DNA of 64,000 nucleotides, taken from the NCBI RefSeq assembly GCF_008632955.1, contig NZ_CP043959.1, positions 5,890,001 to 5,954,000 of the forward strand. Direction: 5' to 3'. The position numbers and the translations under genes are program-made. Below, piece by piece: positions 57,497 to 64,000 of this stretch. Each line of letters starts with the position of its first letter. Position 1 is the stretch's first letter. This DNA is from Streptomyces tendae (GTDB lineage Bacteria > Actinomycetota > Actinomycetes > Streptomycetales > Streptomycetaceae). The notes beneath the pieces were generated by a model. That model made no database searches. It was not told the DNA's origin and saw only the letters and a list, made by a program, of their open reading frames with translations.

Positions 57497-58939
57497 ATGC
57501 GCTCGCACCTGCTCAACGACACCACCACGGAGCACTACCGACGCTCCGTGACCGAAGGAGTCGAGCGGGTGGCCGCCCAACTCGCCACCACCGACCGTCC
57601 GTTCACCGGCATCACGGTCGACGACCTCGCCCCCCGCATCGACGCGATCGACCTCGACCGGCCGCTGCACGACACCGGCGCGGTGCTGGACGAACTGGAG
57701 GACGTCTACCTCCGGGACGCCGTCTACTTCCACCACCCCCGCTACCTCGCCCACCTCAACTGCCCGGTCGTCATCCCGGCCGTGCTCGGTGAGGCCGTGC
57801 TCTCCGCCGTCAACTCCTCCCTGGACACCTGGGACCAGTCGGCCGGCGGCACCCTGATCGAGCGGAAGCTCATCGACTGGACGGCCGCGCGCATCGGTCT
57901 CGGCCCCGCCGCCGACGGCGTCTTCACCTCCGGCGGCACCCAGTCCAACCTCCAGGCGCTGCTGCTGGCCCGGGAGGAGACCAAGACCCAGGATCTGGGG
58001 AAGCTGCGCGTCTTCGCCTCCGAGGTCAGCCACTTCAGCGTGCAGAAGTCCGCGAAACTGCTGGGCCTCGCGCCCGACGCCGTGGTCGTGGTCCCCGTGG
58101 ACCACGACAAGCGGATGCGGACCGTCGCCCTCGCCCGCGAGCTGGAGCGCTGCGCGGAGGCCGGGCTCATCCCGATGGCGGTCGTCGCCACCGCCGGCAC
58201 CACCGACTTCGGTTCCATCGACCCGCTGCCGGAGATCGCCGGCCTGTGCGAGCAGTACGGCGCCTGGATGCACGTGGACGCCGCCTACGGCTGCGGGCTG
58301 CTGGCCTCGCTGAAGTACCGGCACCGCATCGACGGCATCGAGCGCGCCGACTCCGTCACCGTCGACTACCACAAGTCCTTCTTCCAGCCGGTCAGTTCGT
58401 CGGCCGTGCTGGTGCGCGACGCGGCCACGCTGCGGCACGCCACCTACCACGCGGAGTACCTGAACCCGCGCCGCATGCTGGCCGAGCGCATCCCCAACCA
58501 GGTCGACAAGTCCCTCCAGACCACTCGCCGCTTCGACGCGCTCAAGCTGTGGATGACGCTGCGCGTGATGGGCGCCGACGGCATCGGTACGCTCTTCGAC
58601 GAGGTGTGCGACCTCGCCGCCGAGGGCTGGAAGCTGCTGGCCGCCGACCCCCGTTTCGACGTGGTCGTCGAGCCGAGCCTCTCCACCCTGGTCTTCCGCT
58701 ACATCCCGGCCGCCGTCACCGACCCCGCCGAGATCGACCGCGCCAACCTGTACGCCCGCAAGGCCCTGTTCGCCTCCGGCGACGCGGTGGTCGCGGGCAC
58801 CAAGGTCTCCGGGCGCCACTACCTGAAGTTCACCCTGCTCAACCCCGAGACCACGACGGCCGACATCACGGCCGTCCTCGACCTGATCGCCGGCCACGCC
58901 GAGCAGTACCTGGGAGAGTCCCTTGACCGCGCTTGCTGA
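57497..58939 (+). CDS. desA: DesA, lysine decarboxylase
   Basis: A 480-residue PLP enzyme of the group II decarboxylase family that converts lysine to cadaverine, the first step of desferrioxamine synthesis. GVFTSGGTQSNLQALLLARE (about 141-160) is the phosphate-binding region, HVDAAYGCG contains the PLP-contacting Asp261, and TVDYHKSFFQPVSSS gives the Schiff-base Lys293. Active-site segments are all intact. It starts an operon under an iron box, and its 3' end overlaps desB by 17 bp. The assignment to lysine rests on the des gene order. Confidence 0.95.
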   Translation: MRSHLLNDTTTEHYRRSVTEGVERVAAQLATTDRPFTGITVDDLAPRIDAIDLDRPLHDTGAVLDELEDVYLRDAVYFHHPRYLAHLNCPVVIPAVLGEAVLSAVNSSLDTWDQSAGGTLIERKLIDWTAARIGLGPAADGVFTSGGTQSNLQALLLAREETKTQDLGKLRVFASEVSHFSVQKSAKLLGLAPDAVVVVPVDHDKRMRTVALARELERCAEAGLIPMAVVATAGTTDFGSIDPLPEIAGLCEQYGAWMHVDAAYGCGLLASLKYRHRIDGIERADSVTVDYHKSFFQPVSSSAVLVRDAATLRHATYHAEYLNPRRMLAERIPNQVDKSLQTTRRFDALKLWMTLRVMGADGIGTLFDEVCDLAAEGWKLLAADPRFDVVVEPSLSTLVFRYIPAAVTDPAEIDRANLYARKALFASGDAVVAGTKVSGRHYLKFTLLNPETTTADITAVLDLIAGHAEQYLGESLDRAC

Positions 58940-60215
58940 CACCACGGAACCGACCTACGACTTCGTGGGCATCGGGCTGGGCCCGTTCAACCTGGGGCTG
59001 GCCTGCCTGACCGAGCCCATCGACGAACTCGCCGGTGTGTTCCTGGAGTCCAAGCCGGACTTCGAGTGGCACGCCGGGATGTTCCTCGACGGCGCACATC
59101 TGCAGACGCCGTTCATGTCGGACCTGGTCACCCTCGCCGATCCGACGTCGCCCTACTCCTTCCTCAACTACCTGAAGGAGAAGGGCCGGCTGTACTCGTT
59201 CTACATCCGGGAGAACTTCTACCCGCTGCGCGTCGAGTACGACGACTACTGCCGCTGGGCCGCCGGGCAGCTCGGCTCCATCCGCTACGGCACCACGGTC
59301 ACCGAGGTGACGTGGGACGAGTCCGCCGAGGTGTACGTCGTGGCGACGTCCACCGGCACCACGTACCGGGGCCGGCACCTGGTGCTCGGCACCGGCACCG
59401 TGCCGTTCGTGCCCGAGCCGTGCCGCGGCCTGGAGGGCGGGCTCTTCCACAACGCGCAGTACATGCACCGCAAGGCGGAGCTGCGGGAGAAGAAGTCGGT
59501 CACGATCGTGGGCAGCGGGCAGAGCGCCGCCGAGATCTACTACGAGCTGCTCTCCGAGATCGACGCCCACGGCTACCAGCTCAACTGGGTCACCCGCTCC
59601 CCGCGGTTCTTCCCGCTGGAGTACACCAAGCTGACCCTGGAGATGACGTCCCCGGACTACATCGACTACTTCCGCGCGCTGCCCGAGGAGACCCGCTACC
59701 GGCTGGAGAAGCAGCAGAAGGGCCTGTTCAAGGGCATCAACTCGGAGCTGATCGACGCGATCTTCGACCTGCTCTACCAGAAGAACGTGGAGAGCGGCGG
59801 CCGCGGGGTGCCCACCCGGCTGCTCACCAACTCCTCGCTCACCTCGGCCCGGTACCAGGACGGCACCTACACGCTGGGCTTCCACCAGGACGAGCAGGGC
59901 AAGGACTTCGAGATCGCCACCGAGGGTCTGGTGCTGGCCACCGGCTACCACTACGAGCGGCCCGCGTTCCTGGAGCCCGTCCGCGACCGGCTGCGCCTCG
60001 ACGGCCACGGCCGCTTCGACGTCGCCCGCAACTACGCGATCGACGTCACCGGCCGCGGTGTGTTCCTGCAGAACGCGGGCGTGCACACGCACAGCATCAC
60101 CAGCCCCGACCTGGGCATGGGCCCCTACCGCAACGCCTCCATCATCCGCGAGCTGCTGGGCACCGAGTACTACCCGGTCGAGAAGACCATCGCCTTCCAG
60201 GAGTTCTCCGTATGA
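58923..60215 (+). CDS. desB: DesB, cadaverine N-hydroxylase
   Basis: A 430-residue flavoprotein monooxygenase of the lysine/ornithine N-hydroxylase family. The FAD motif is FVGIGLGPFNLGLA (about 14-27), the NADPH motif VTIVGSGQSAAEIYYEL (about 194-210), and the C-terminal substrate motif is LATGYHYERPAFL with the family's ATGY. A TTG start at 58923 is preferred since it overlaps desA with GGGAGAG upstream and yields the family N terminus. It hydroxylates cadaverine on nitrogen using NADPH and O2. The stop overlaps desC by 4 bp. Confidence 0.95.
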   Translation: MTALADTTEPTYDFVGIGLGPFNLGLACLTEPIDELAGVFLESKPDFEWHAGMFLDGAHLQTPFMSDLVTLADPTSPYSFLNYLKEKGRLYSFYIRENFYPLRVEYDDYCRWAAGQLGSIRYGTTVTEVTWDESAEVYVVATSTGTTYRGRHLVLGTGTVPFVPEPCRGLEGGLFHNAQYMHRKAELREKKSVTIVGSGQSAAEIYYELLSEIDAHGYQLNWVTRSPRFFPLEYTKLTLEMTSPDYIDYFRALPEETRYRLEKQQKGLFKGINSELIDAIFDLLYQKNVESGGRGVPTRLLTNSSLTSARYQDGTYTLGFHQDEQGKDFEIATEGLVLATGYHYERPAFLEPVRDRLRLDGHGRFDVARNYAIDVTGRGVFLQNAGVHTHSITSPDLGMGPYRNASIIRELLGTEYYPVEKTIAFQEFSV

Positions 60216-60754
60216 GCACCATCGGTACGTTCACGATCCGCCCGCTCGACCCGCTGAAGGACGCGGAGCTGCTGCACCGCTGGGTGACCCACCCCAAGGC
60301 GGCGTTCTGGATGATGCAGGACGCGCGGCTCCAGGACGTCGAGCGCGAGTACATGCGGATCGCCGCCCACGAGCACCACCACGCCTACCTGGGCCTGCAC
60401 GACGGCGAACCCGCCTTCCTGATGGAGAAGTACGACCCCCGGTACGTCGAACTGGTCGGGCTCTACGAGCCGGAGCCCGGCGACGTCGGCATGCACTTCC
60501 TGGTCGCCCCCACCGACCGCCCCGTCCACGGCTTCACCCGCGCCGTCATCACCGCCGTCATGACGGAGCTGTTCGCCGACCCGGCCACCCGCCGGGTCGT
60601 GGTGGAGCCCGACGTCGGCAACAAGGCCGTGCACGCCCTGAACGAGGCCGTGGGCTTCGTGCCCGCGCGTGAGATCGACAAGCCGGAGAAGCGCGCGCTG
60701 CTGAGCTTCTGCACGCGCGAGCAGTTCGAGGCCGCCCGAGGAGTGTCCGCATGA
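60212..60754 (+). CDS. desC: DesC, N-hydroxycadaverine acyltransferase
   Basis: A 180-residue GNAT-type acyltransferase of the IucB/RhbD (Acetyltransf_8) group. FTIRPLDPLKDAELLHRWVTHPKAAFW is the characteristic N terminus with the W-x-x-P pattern, and FLVAPTDRPVHGFTRAVITAV and VVVEPDVGNKAVHALNEAVGF form the acyl-CoA binding region. It acylates N-hydroxycadaverine with succinyl-CoA or acetyl-CoA to give the hydroxamates of ferrioxamines E and B. ATGA overlaps link it to desB on one side and desD on the other. Confidence 0.95.
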   Translation: MSTIGTFTIRPLDPLKDAELLHRWVTHPKAAFWMMQDARLQDVEREYMRIAAHEHHHAYLGLHDGEPAFLMEKYDPRYVELVGLYEPEPGDVGMHFLVAPTDRPVHGFTRAVITAVMTELFADPATRRVVVEPDVGNKAVHALNEAVGFVPAREIDKPEKRALLSFCTREQFEAARGVSA

Positions 60755-62523
60755 CCCTGTCCGACGCCGTGGCGCACCTGTCCCCCCACCGCTGGGCGCG
60801 GGCCAACCGCCTTCTGATCCGCAAGGCGCTCGCCGAGTTCGCGCACGAGCGGCTCGTCACGCCGGAGCCGGCCGGTGACGGCCGGTACGTCGTCCGCAGC
60901 GACGACGGCCACACCCGCTACACGTTCACGGCCCGGCTGCGGGGCCTTGACCACTGGCAGGTCGACGCCGGCTCGATCACCCGGCACCGTGACGGCGCGG
61001 AGCTGGAGCTCGCGGCGCTGGACTTCTTCATCGAGCTGCAGAAGTCCCTCGGGCTGAGCGACGAGATCCTGCCGGTGTACCTGGAGGAGATCTCCTCCAC
61101 CCTCTCCGGCACCTGCTACAAGCTGACCAAGCCGGAGGTCACCTCGGCCGAGCTGGCCGACGCCGGCTTCCAGGCGATCGAGACCGGCATGACCGAGGGC
61201 CACCCCTGTTTCGTCGCCAACAACGGGCGGCTCGGCTTCGGCGTCCACGAGTACCGGCAGTACGCCCCCGAGACCGGGAACCCGGTGCGGCTGGTGTGGC
61301 TGGCCGCCCACCGCTCGCGGGCCGCGTTCACGGCGGGCGTCGGCATCGAGTACGAGTCGTTCGTCCGCCAGGAGCTGGGCGAGGAGACCGTCGACGGCTT
61401 CCACGACGTCCTGCGCGCACAGGACCTGGACCCCGCCGACTACCTGCTGATCCCCTGCCACCCCTGGCAGTGGTGGAACAAGCTGTCCGTCACCTTCGCC
61501 GCCGAGGTCGCCCGCCGGCACCTGGTCCTGCTGGGCGAGGGCGACGACGAGTATCTGGCGCAGCAGTCGATCCGTACCTTCTTCAACCGTTCGCACCCGG
61601 AGAAGCACTACGTGAAGACGGCCCTGTCCGTCCTCAACATGGGCTTCATGCGGGGCCTGTCCGCCGCCTACATGGAGGCCACCCCGGCGATCAACGACTG
61701 GCTGGCCCGGCTCATCGAGAACGACCCGGTGCTGCGTGACACCGGACTGTCGATCATCCGGGAGCGGGCCGCCGTGGGCTACCGGCATCTGGAGTACGAG
61801 CAGGCCACCGACCGCTACTCGCCGTACCGCAAGATGCTGGCGGCGCTGTGGCGGGAGAGCCCGGTGCCGTCCCTCCAGGACGGCGAGTCGCTCGCCACCA
61901 TGGCGTCCCTGGTCCACGTCGACCACGAGGGCCGGTCCGTCGCCGCCGCCCTGATCGAGCGGTCGGGACTCTCCCCCGCCGAGTGGCTGCGGCGCTACCT
62001 GCGGGCCTACTACGTCCCGCTGCTGCACAGCTTCTACGCCTACGACCTGGTGTACATGCCGCACGGCGAGAACGTCATCCTGGTGCTGGAGGACGGGGTC
62101 GTGAAGCGCGCGATCTACAAGGACATCGCCGAGGAGATCGCGGTGATGGACCCGGACGCGGTGCTGCCGCCCGAGGTCGCCCGGATCCGCGTCGAGGTCC
62201 CGGACGACACCAAGCTGCTGTCGATCTTCACGGACGTCTTCGACTGCTTCTTCCGCTTCCTCGCGGCGAACCTGGCGGAGGAGGGCGTCCTGGACGAGGA
62301 CGGCTTCTGGCGGACGGTCGCGGAGGTCACCCGGGAGTACCAGGCGTCGGTGCCGGCCCTCGCCGACCGCTTCGAGCGGTACGACATGTTCGCCCCGGAG
62401 TTCGCCCTGTCCTGTCTGAACCGCCTCCAGCTGCGCAACAACAAGCAGATGGTGGACCTGGCGGACCCCTCGGGCGCCCTCCAGCTCATCGGCACCTTGA
62501 AGAACCCCCTGGCAGCCTTCTGA
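60751..62523 (+). CDS. desD: DesD, NIS siderophore synthetase
   Basis: A 590-residue IucA/IucC-family (NRPS-independent) synthetase that joins and cyclises hydroxamate monomers with ATP. SGTCYKLTKPEVTS is the early ATP/substrate block, PCHPWQWWNKLSV (about 233-245) the HPWQ motif, NRSHPEKHYVKTALSVLNMGF the Ser-Lys-Thr ATP-binding segment, and PHGENVILVLEDGVVKRAIYKD the conserved helix-strand near the C terminus. It is the type C subgroup used for desferrioxamine and related macrocycles. It is the last gene of the operon and is followed by a hairpin terminator. Confidence 0.95.
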   Translation: MTLSDAVAHLSPHRWARANRLLIRKALAEFAHERLVTPEPAGDGRYVVRSDDGHTRYTFTARLRGLDHWQVDAGSITRHRDGAELELAALDFFIELQKSLGLSDEILPVYLEEISSTLSGTCYKLTKPEVTSAELADAGFQAIETGMTEGHPCFVANNGRLGFGVHEYRQYAPETGNPVRLVWLAAHRSRAAFTAGVGIEYESFVRQELGEETVDGFHDVLRAQDLDPADYLLIPCHPWQWWNKLSVTFAAEVARRHLVLLGEGDDEYLAQQSIRTFFNRSHPEKHYVKTALSVLNMGFMRGLSAAYMEATPAINDWLARLIENDPVLRDTGLSIIRERAAVGYRHLEYEQATDRYSPYRKMLAALWRESPVPSLQDGESLATMASLVHVDHEGRSVAAALIERSGLSPAEWLRRYLRAYYVPLLHSFYAYDLVYMPHGENVILVLEDGVVKRAIYKDIAEEIAVMDPDAVLPPEVARIRVEVPDDTKLLSIFTDVFDCFFRFLAANLAEEGVLDEDGFWRTVAEVTREYQASVPALADRFERYDMFAPEFALSCLNRLQLRNNKQMVDLADPSGALQLIGTLKNPLAAF

Positions 62524-62534
62524 CCCCACCGCAC

Positions 62535-62572
62535 GACGAGCCCCCGGAGTACGGTCCCCCGGGGGCTTCGTC
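62535..62572 (+). terminator. Terminator after desD
   Basis: GCCCCCGG and CCGGGGGC form an 8-bp GC stem extended by GACGA against TTCGTC with a one-base bulge, starting 12 bp after the desD stop codon; the loop is about 11 nt. The structure sits directly between desD and the next gene and is the natural end of the des transcript. Confidence 0.65.
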
Positions 62573-62713
62573 ACACCCTCAGGTGCGGCGCCGCCTCAGG
62601 GGCGCGGGGAACCGCGCCCGGCCCCCACGGACGGCCGGCCACCCGCCCTCCCCAGCCGTCCCGCCTTCCGCTCCCGCCCCTGCCAGGAAACGTTCCGGTG
62701 GAACAATCCCCCC

Positions 62714-63607
62714 ATGGCGGAAATCATCCAGAAGGACGGCACGTGGACGTTCGACGGCGAGACCCTGCGTCTGACCCCCGGCCGCGACAAGAACACCGGC
62801 CTGCTGCGCCGCACGCTGGGTGAACTGGCGCTGCCGCTGGAGGCGTTGGCCGCCGTCTCCCTGGAGCAGGGCAAGAAGTCGGGCCGGCTCAGGCTGCGGC
62901 TGCGCGACGGCGCCGACCCGCTCCTGCACGCGACCGGCGGGCGCCTCACCGAGCCCCACGACCCCTACCAGCTGGTCGTCGAGTCCGACCGCTACGGCGT
63001 CGCCGAGTACTTCACGGAGGAGGTCCGCACCGCCCTGCTGCTGGAGCAGATACCGTCCGGCCCGGTGACCGCCTACCTGCTGCCCGGCCCGCCGCTGCCC
63101 CTGTCCGTCTCCGCCGGGGACGGCACGGTCAGCTTCGACGGGGAGCGCGTACGGCTGGAGTGGAACTGGAAGACCGAGGACGCCAAGTCCGCCGCGGGCC
63201 CCCGCACCCTCGCGGTGGCGGACCTGGAGGGCGTGGAGTGGCAGCCGGCGGCCGGCCTGGAGAACGGCCATCTCCGCTTCCTCGTGCGCCATGCCCCCAC
63301 CAAGGTCCCGGCCAAGTACGACCCGAACGCCGTGGAGTTGTGGGGCTTCAAGAAGGACCCCCTGATGGCTCTGGTGGCCGCCGCCGTCCAGGCCCGACTG
63401 CCGCACCCCTCCACCCCCGCCTCCGCCCCGGCACTGGACGGCCCGCGCGCCCCCAAGACCGACCGGCCCGCACCGGCCGTCCGCCCCGAGGACGACCACG
63501 ACGCGCTGCTGCGCCGGCTGCGGGAGCTGGGCGAGCTGCACCGCTCCGGTGTGCTAACGGACGACGAGTTCGCGCTCGCCAAGCAGGCCGTCCTGAAGCG
63601 CATGTAG
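62714..63607 (+). CDS. DUF4429 protein with C-terminal SHOCT domain
   Basis: A 297-residue soluble protein. Two related beta-rich DUF4429 units can be traced: the first from TWTFDGETLRLTPGRDKNTG to about residue 110, the second from GTVSFDGERVRLEWNWKTED to about 230; both share the F-D-G-E-x-hydrophobic start. A Pro-rich linker leads to a short helical SHOCT domain (DALLRRLRELGELHRSGVLT then DDEFALAKQAVLKRM), a small oligomerisation or tethering module. There is no signal or membrane segment. It is separated from desD by a terminator and is likely unrelated to siderophore biosynthesis. Function is unknown. Confidence 0.85.
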   Translation: MAEIIQKDGTWTFDGETLRLTPGRDKNTGLLRRTLGELALPLEALAAVSLEQGKKSGRLRLRLRDGADPLLHATGGRLTEPHDPYQLVVESDRYGVAEYFTEEVRTALLLEQIPSGPVTAYLLPGPPLPLSVSAGDGTVSFDGERVRLEWNWKTEDAKSAAGPRTLAVADLEGVEWQPAAGLENGHLRFLVRHAPTKVPAKYDPNAVELWGFKKDPLMALVAAAVQARLPHPSTPASAPALDGPRAPKTDRPAPAVRPEDDHDALLRRLRELGELHRSGVLTDDEFALAKQAVLKRM

Positions 63608-63682
63608 CGGCCATCCGCCTGAGCCTGCCCGAAATCGGGCACGTTTCTTGCGAAACCGCCGCCGGTACCCCAGGATCATCGA

Positions 63683-63940
63683 GTGCACGACGAACTTGTC
63701 GATCATCTGACGCGGTCCACGCCCCTCAGCCGGGGTGAGGCGCTGCGTGTGATCCAGGACGTGCTCGCCTACTTCGACGAGACGACCGAGGAGTACGTCC
63801 GTCGCCGCCACCGCGAGCTCCAGGCCCAGGGCCTGGTGAACGCGACGATCTTCCAACGGATCGAGGCGGATCTGAGATACCGCGCGGTGGCGCCGCCCGA
63901 GCTCTCGCTCCGGCAGCTGCGCCGCATCGTCTACGGCTAG
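63683..63940 (+). CDS. Small conserved protein upstream of glmS
   Basis: An 85-residue helical protein that starts at a GTG and reads MHDELVDHLTRSTPLSRGEA with the following VIQDVLAYFDETTEEYVRRR. No motif is recognised; composition is charged and predicted all-alpha, compatible with a small adaptor. It ends 12 bp before the glmS start, so the two may share a transcript, and it starts 75 bp after the DUF4429 gene. Its conservation next to glmS is only an impression from streptomycete gene order and should be treated as inference. Confidence 0.7.
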   Translation: MHDELVDHLTRSTPLSRGEALRVIQDVLAYFDETTEEYVRRRHRELQAQGLVNATIFQRIEADLRYRAVAPPELSLRQLRRIVYG

Positions 63941-63952
63941 GAACATACCTGT

Positions 63953-64000
63953 ATGTGCGGAATCGTCGGTTACATCGGCAGGCGTGAGGTCGCCCCCCTG
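63953..64000 (+). CDS. glmS: Glutamine-fructose-6-phosphate aminotransferase GlmS (5' end)
   Basis: Only the first 16 residues are in the window: MCGIVGYIGRREVAPL. Cys2 (Cys1 after Met removal) is the nucleophile of the N-terminal glutamine amidotransferase domain, and CGIVGYIG is the invariant start of GlmS. The ATG at 63953 follows AGGAA at a suitable distance. The enzyme makes glucosamine 6-phosphate for peptidoglycan. Truncated only by the window edge. Confidence 0.9.
   Translation, partial: MCGIVGYIGRREVAPL

Noticed and set aside
1..64000. CRISPR arrays, tRNA or rRNA genes
   Set aside because: No regularly spaced repeats and no cloverleaf or rRNA-like stretch were seen while reading the intergenic regions.

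Overview
The window is high-GC actinobacterial DNA with strong third-position GC bias. Gene content and order match a Streptomyces chromosome core: a ribose operon with a fused permease/binding protein, an XRE/DUF397/ATPase regulator trio, a leucine-catabolic acyl-CoA carboxylase operon and a complete desferrioxamine (des) operon, ending at the start of glmS. I see no rRNA, tRNA, CRISPR array, intact insertion sequence, phage gene or replication origin.

Region by region. 1-5.5 kb: a MarR regulator (cut by the window edge) divergent from an epoxide hydrolase, a GntR/membrane-protein pair, a conserved protein of unknown function, and a WhiJ-type trio (DUF397 protein, XRE regulator, anti-sigma-like ATPase). 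5.6-11.6 kb: rbsR-rbsA-rbsCB-rbsK-rbsD, with two LacI-type operators in front, a strong hairpin between rbsCB and rbsK, and a terminator after rbsD. 11.7-16.2 kb: a second, uncharacterised sugar operon on the minus strand (Gfo/Idh/MocA oxidoreductase, DUF993 aldolase-like protein, TIM-barrel isomerase) divergent from its own LacI regulator. 16.2-24.1 kb: a membrane protein, an alpha/beta hydrolase divergent from an AraC regulator, another TIM-barrel isomerase, an MFS exporter, and an EamA transporter divergent from a LysR regulator. 24.4-34.0 kb: exported functions, namely a Tat-secreted GH3 beta-N-acetylglucosaminidase, a lipoprotein with an in-frame amber codon in its leader, an S37 peptidase, a small secreted protein, a double-length ABC exporter and a secreted endonuclease I. 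34.1-36.7 kb: a two-gene operon of a STAND (NB-ARC plus TPR) ATPase and a small partner that share a 13-residue motif. 36.9-42.8 kb: a ThDP enzyme, an agmatinase-family hydrolase, a sodium:solute symporter and a PucR regulator. 42.8-48.9 kb: a MITE-like palindrome, a TetR/quinone oxidoreductase pair, a phosphatase-like protein, a thioesterase II and an LCAD-type acyl-CoA dehydrogenase. 49.0-54.8 kb: the leucine/branched-chain operon (MCC beta, MCC alpha, HMG-CoA lyase, AcdH) divergent from a TetR regulator. 55.3-62.5 kb: desE, desF and desABCD with two iron boxes. 62.7-64 kb: a DUF4429/SHOCT protein, a small conserved protein and the 5' end of glmS.

Several regulator/target pairs can be read from the DNA because palindromes of the expected type lie between divergent genes (MarR, GntR, two LacI, two TetR, iron boxes). 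The most unusual item is the STAND ATPase operon. The small upstream-encoded protein ends with a short motif that is repeated, 9 of 13 residues identical, at the N terminus of the ATPase. That is the layout of NLR-type sensors that signal to an effector through matched, amyloid-like motifs, and it suggests a candidate immunity or cell-death module. This functional reading is inference; the shared motif and the coupled gene order are seen directly.
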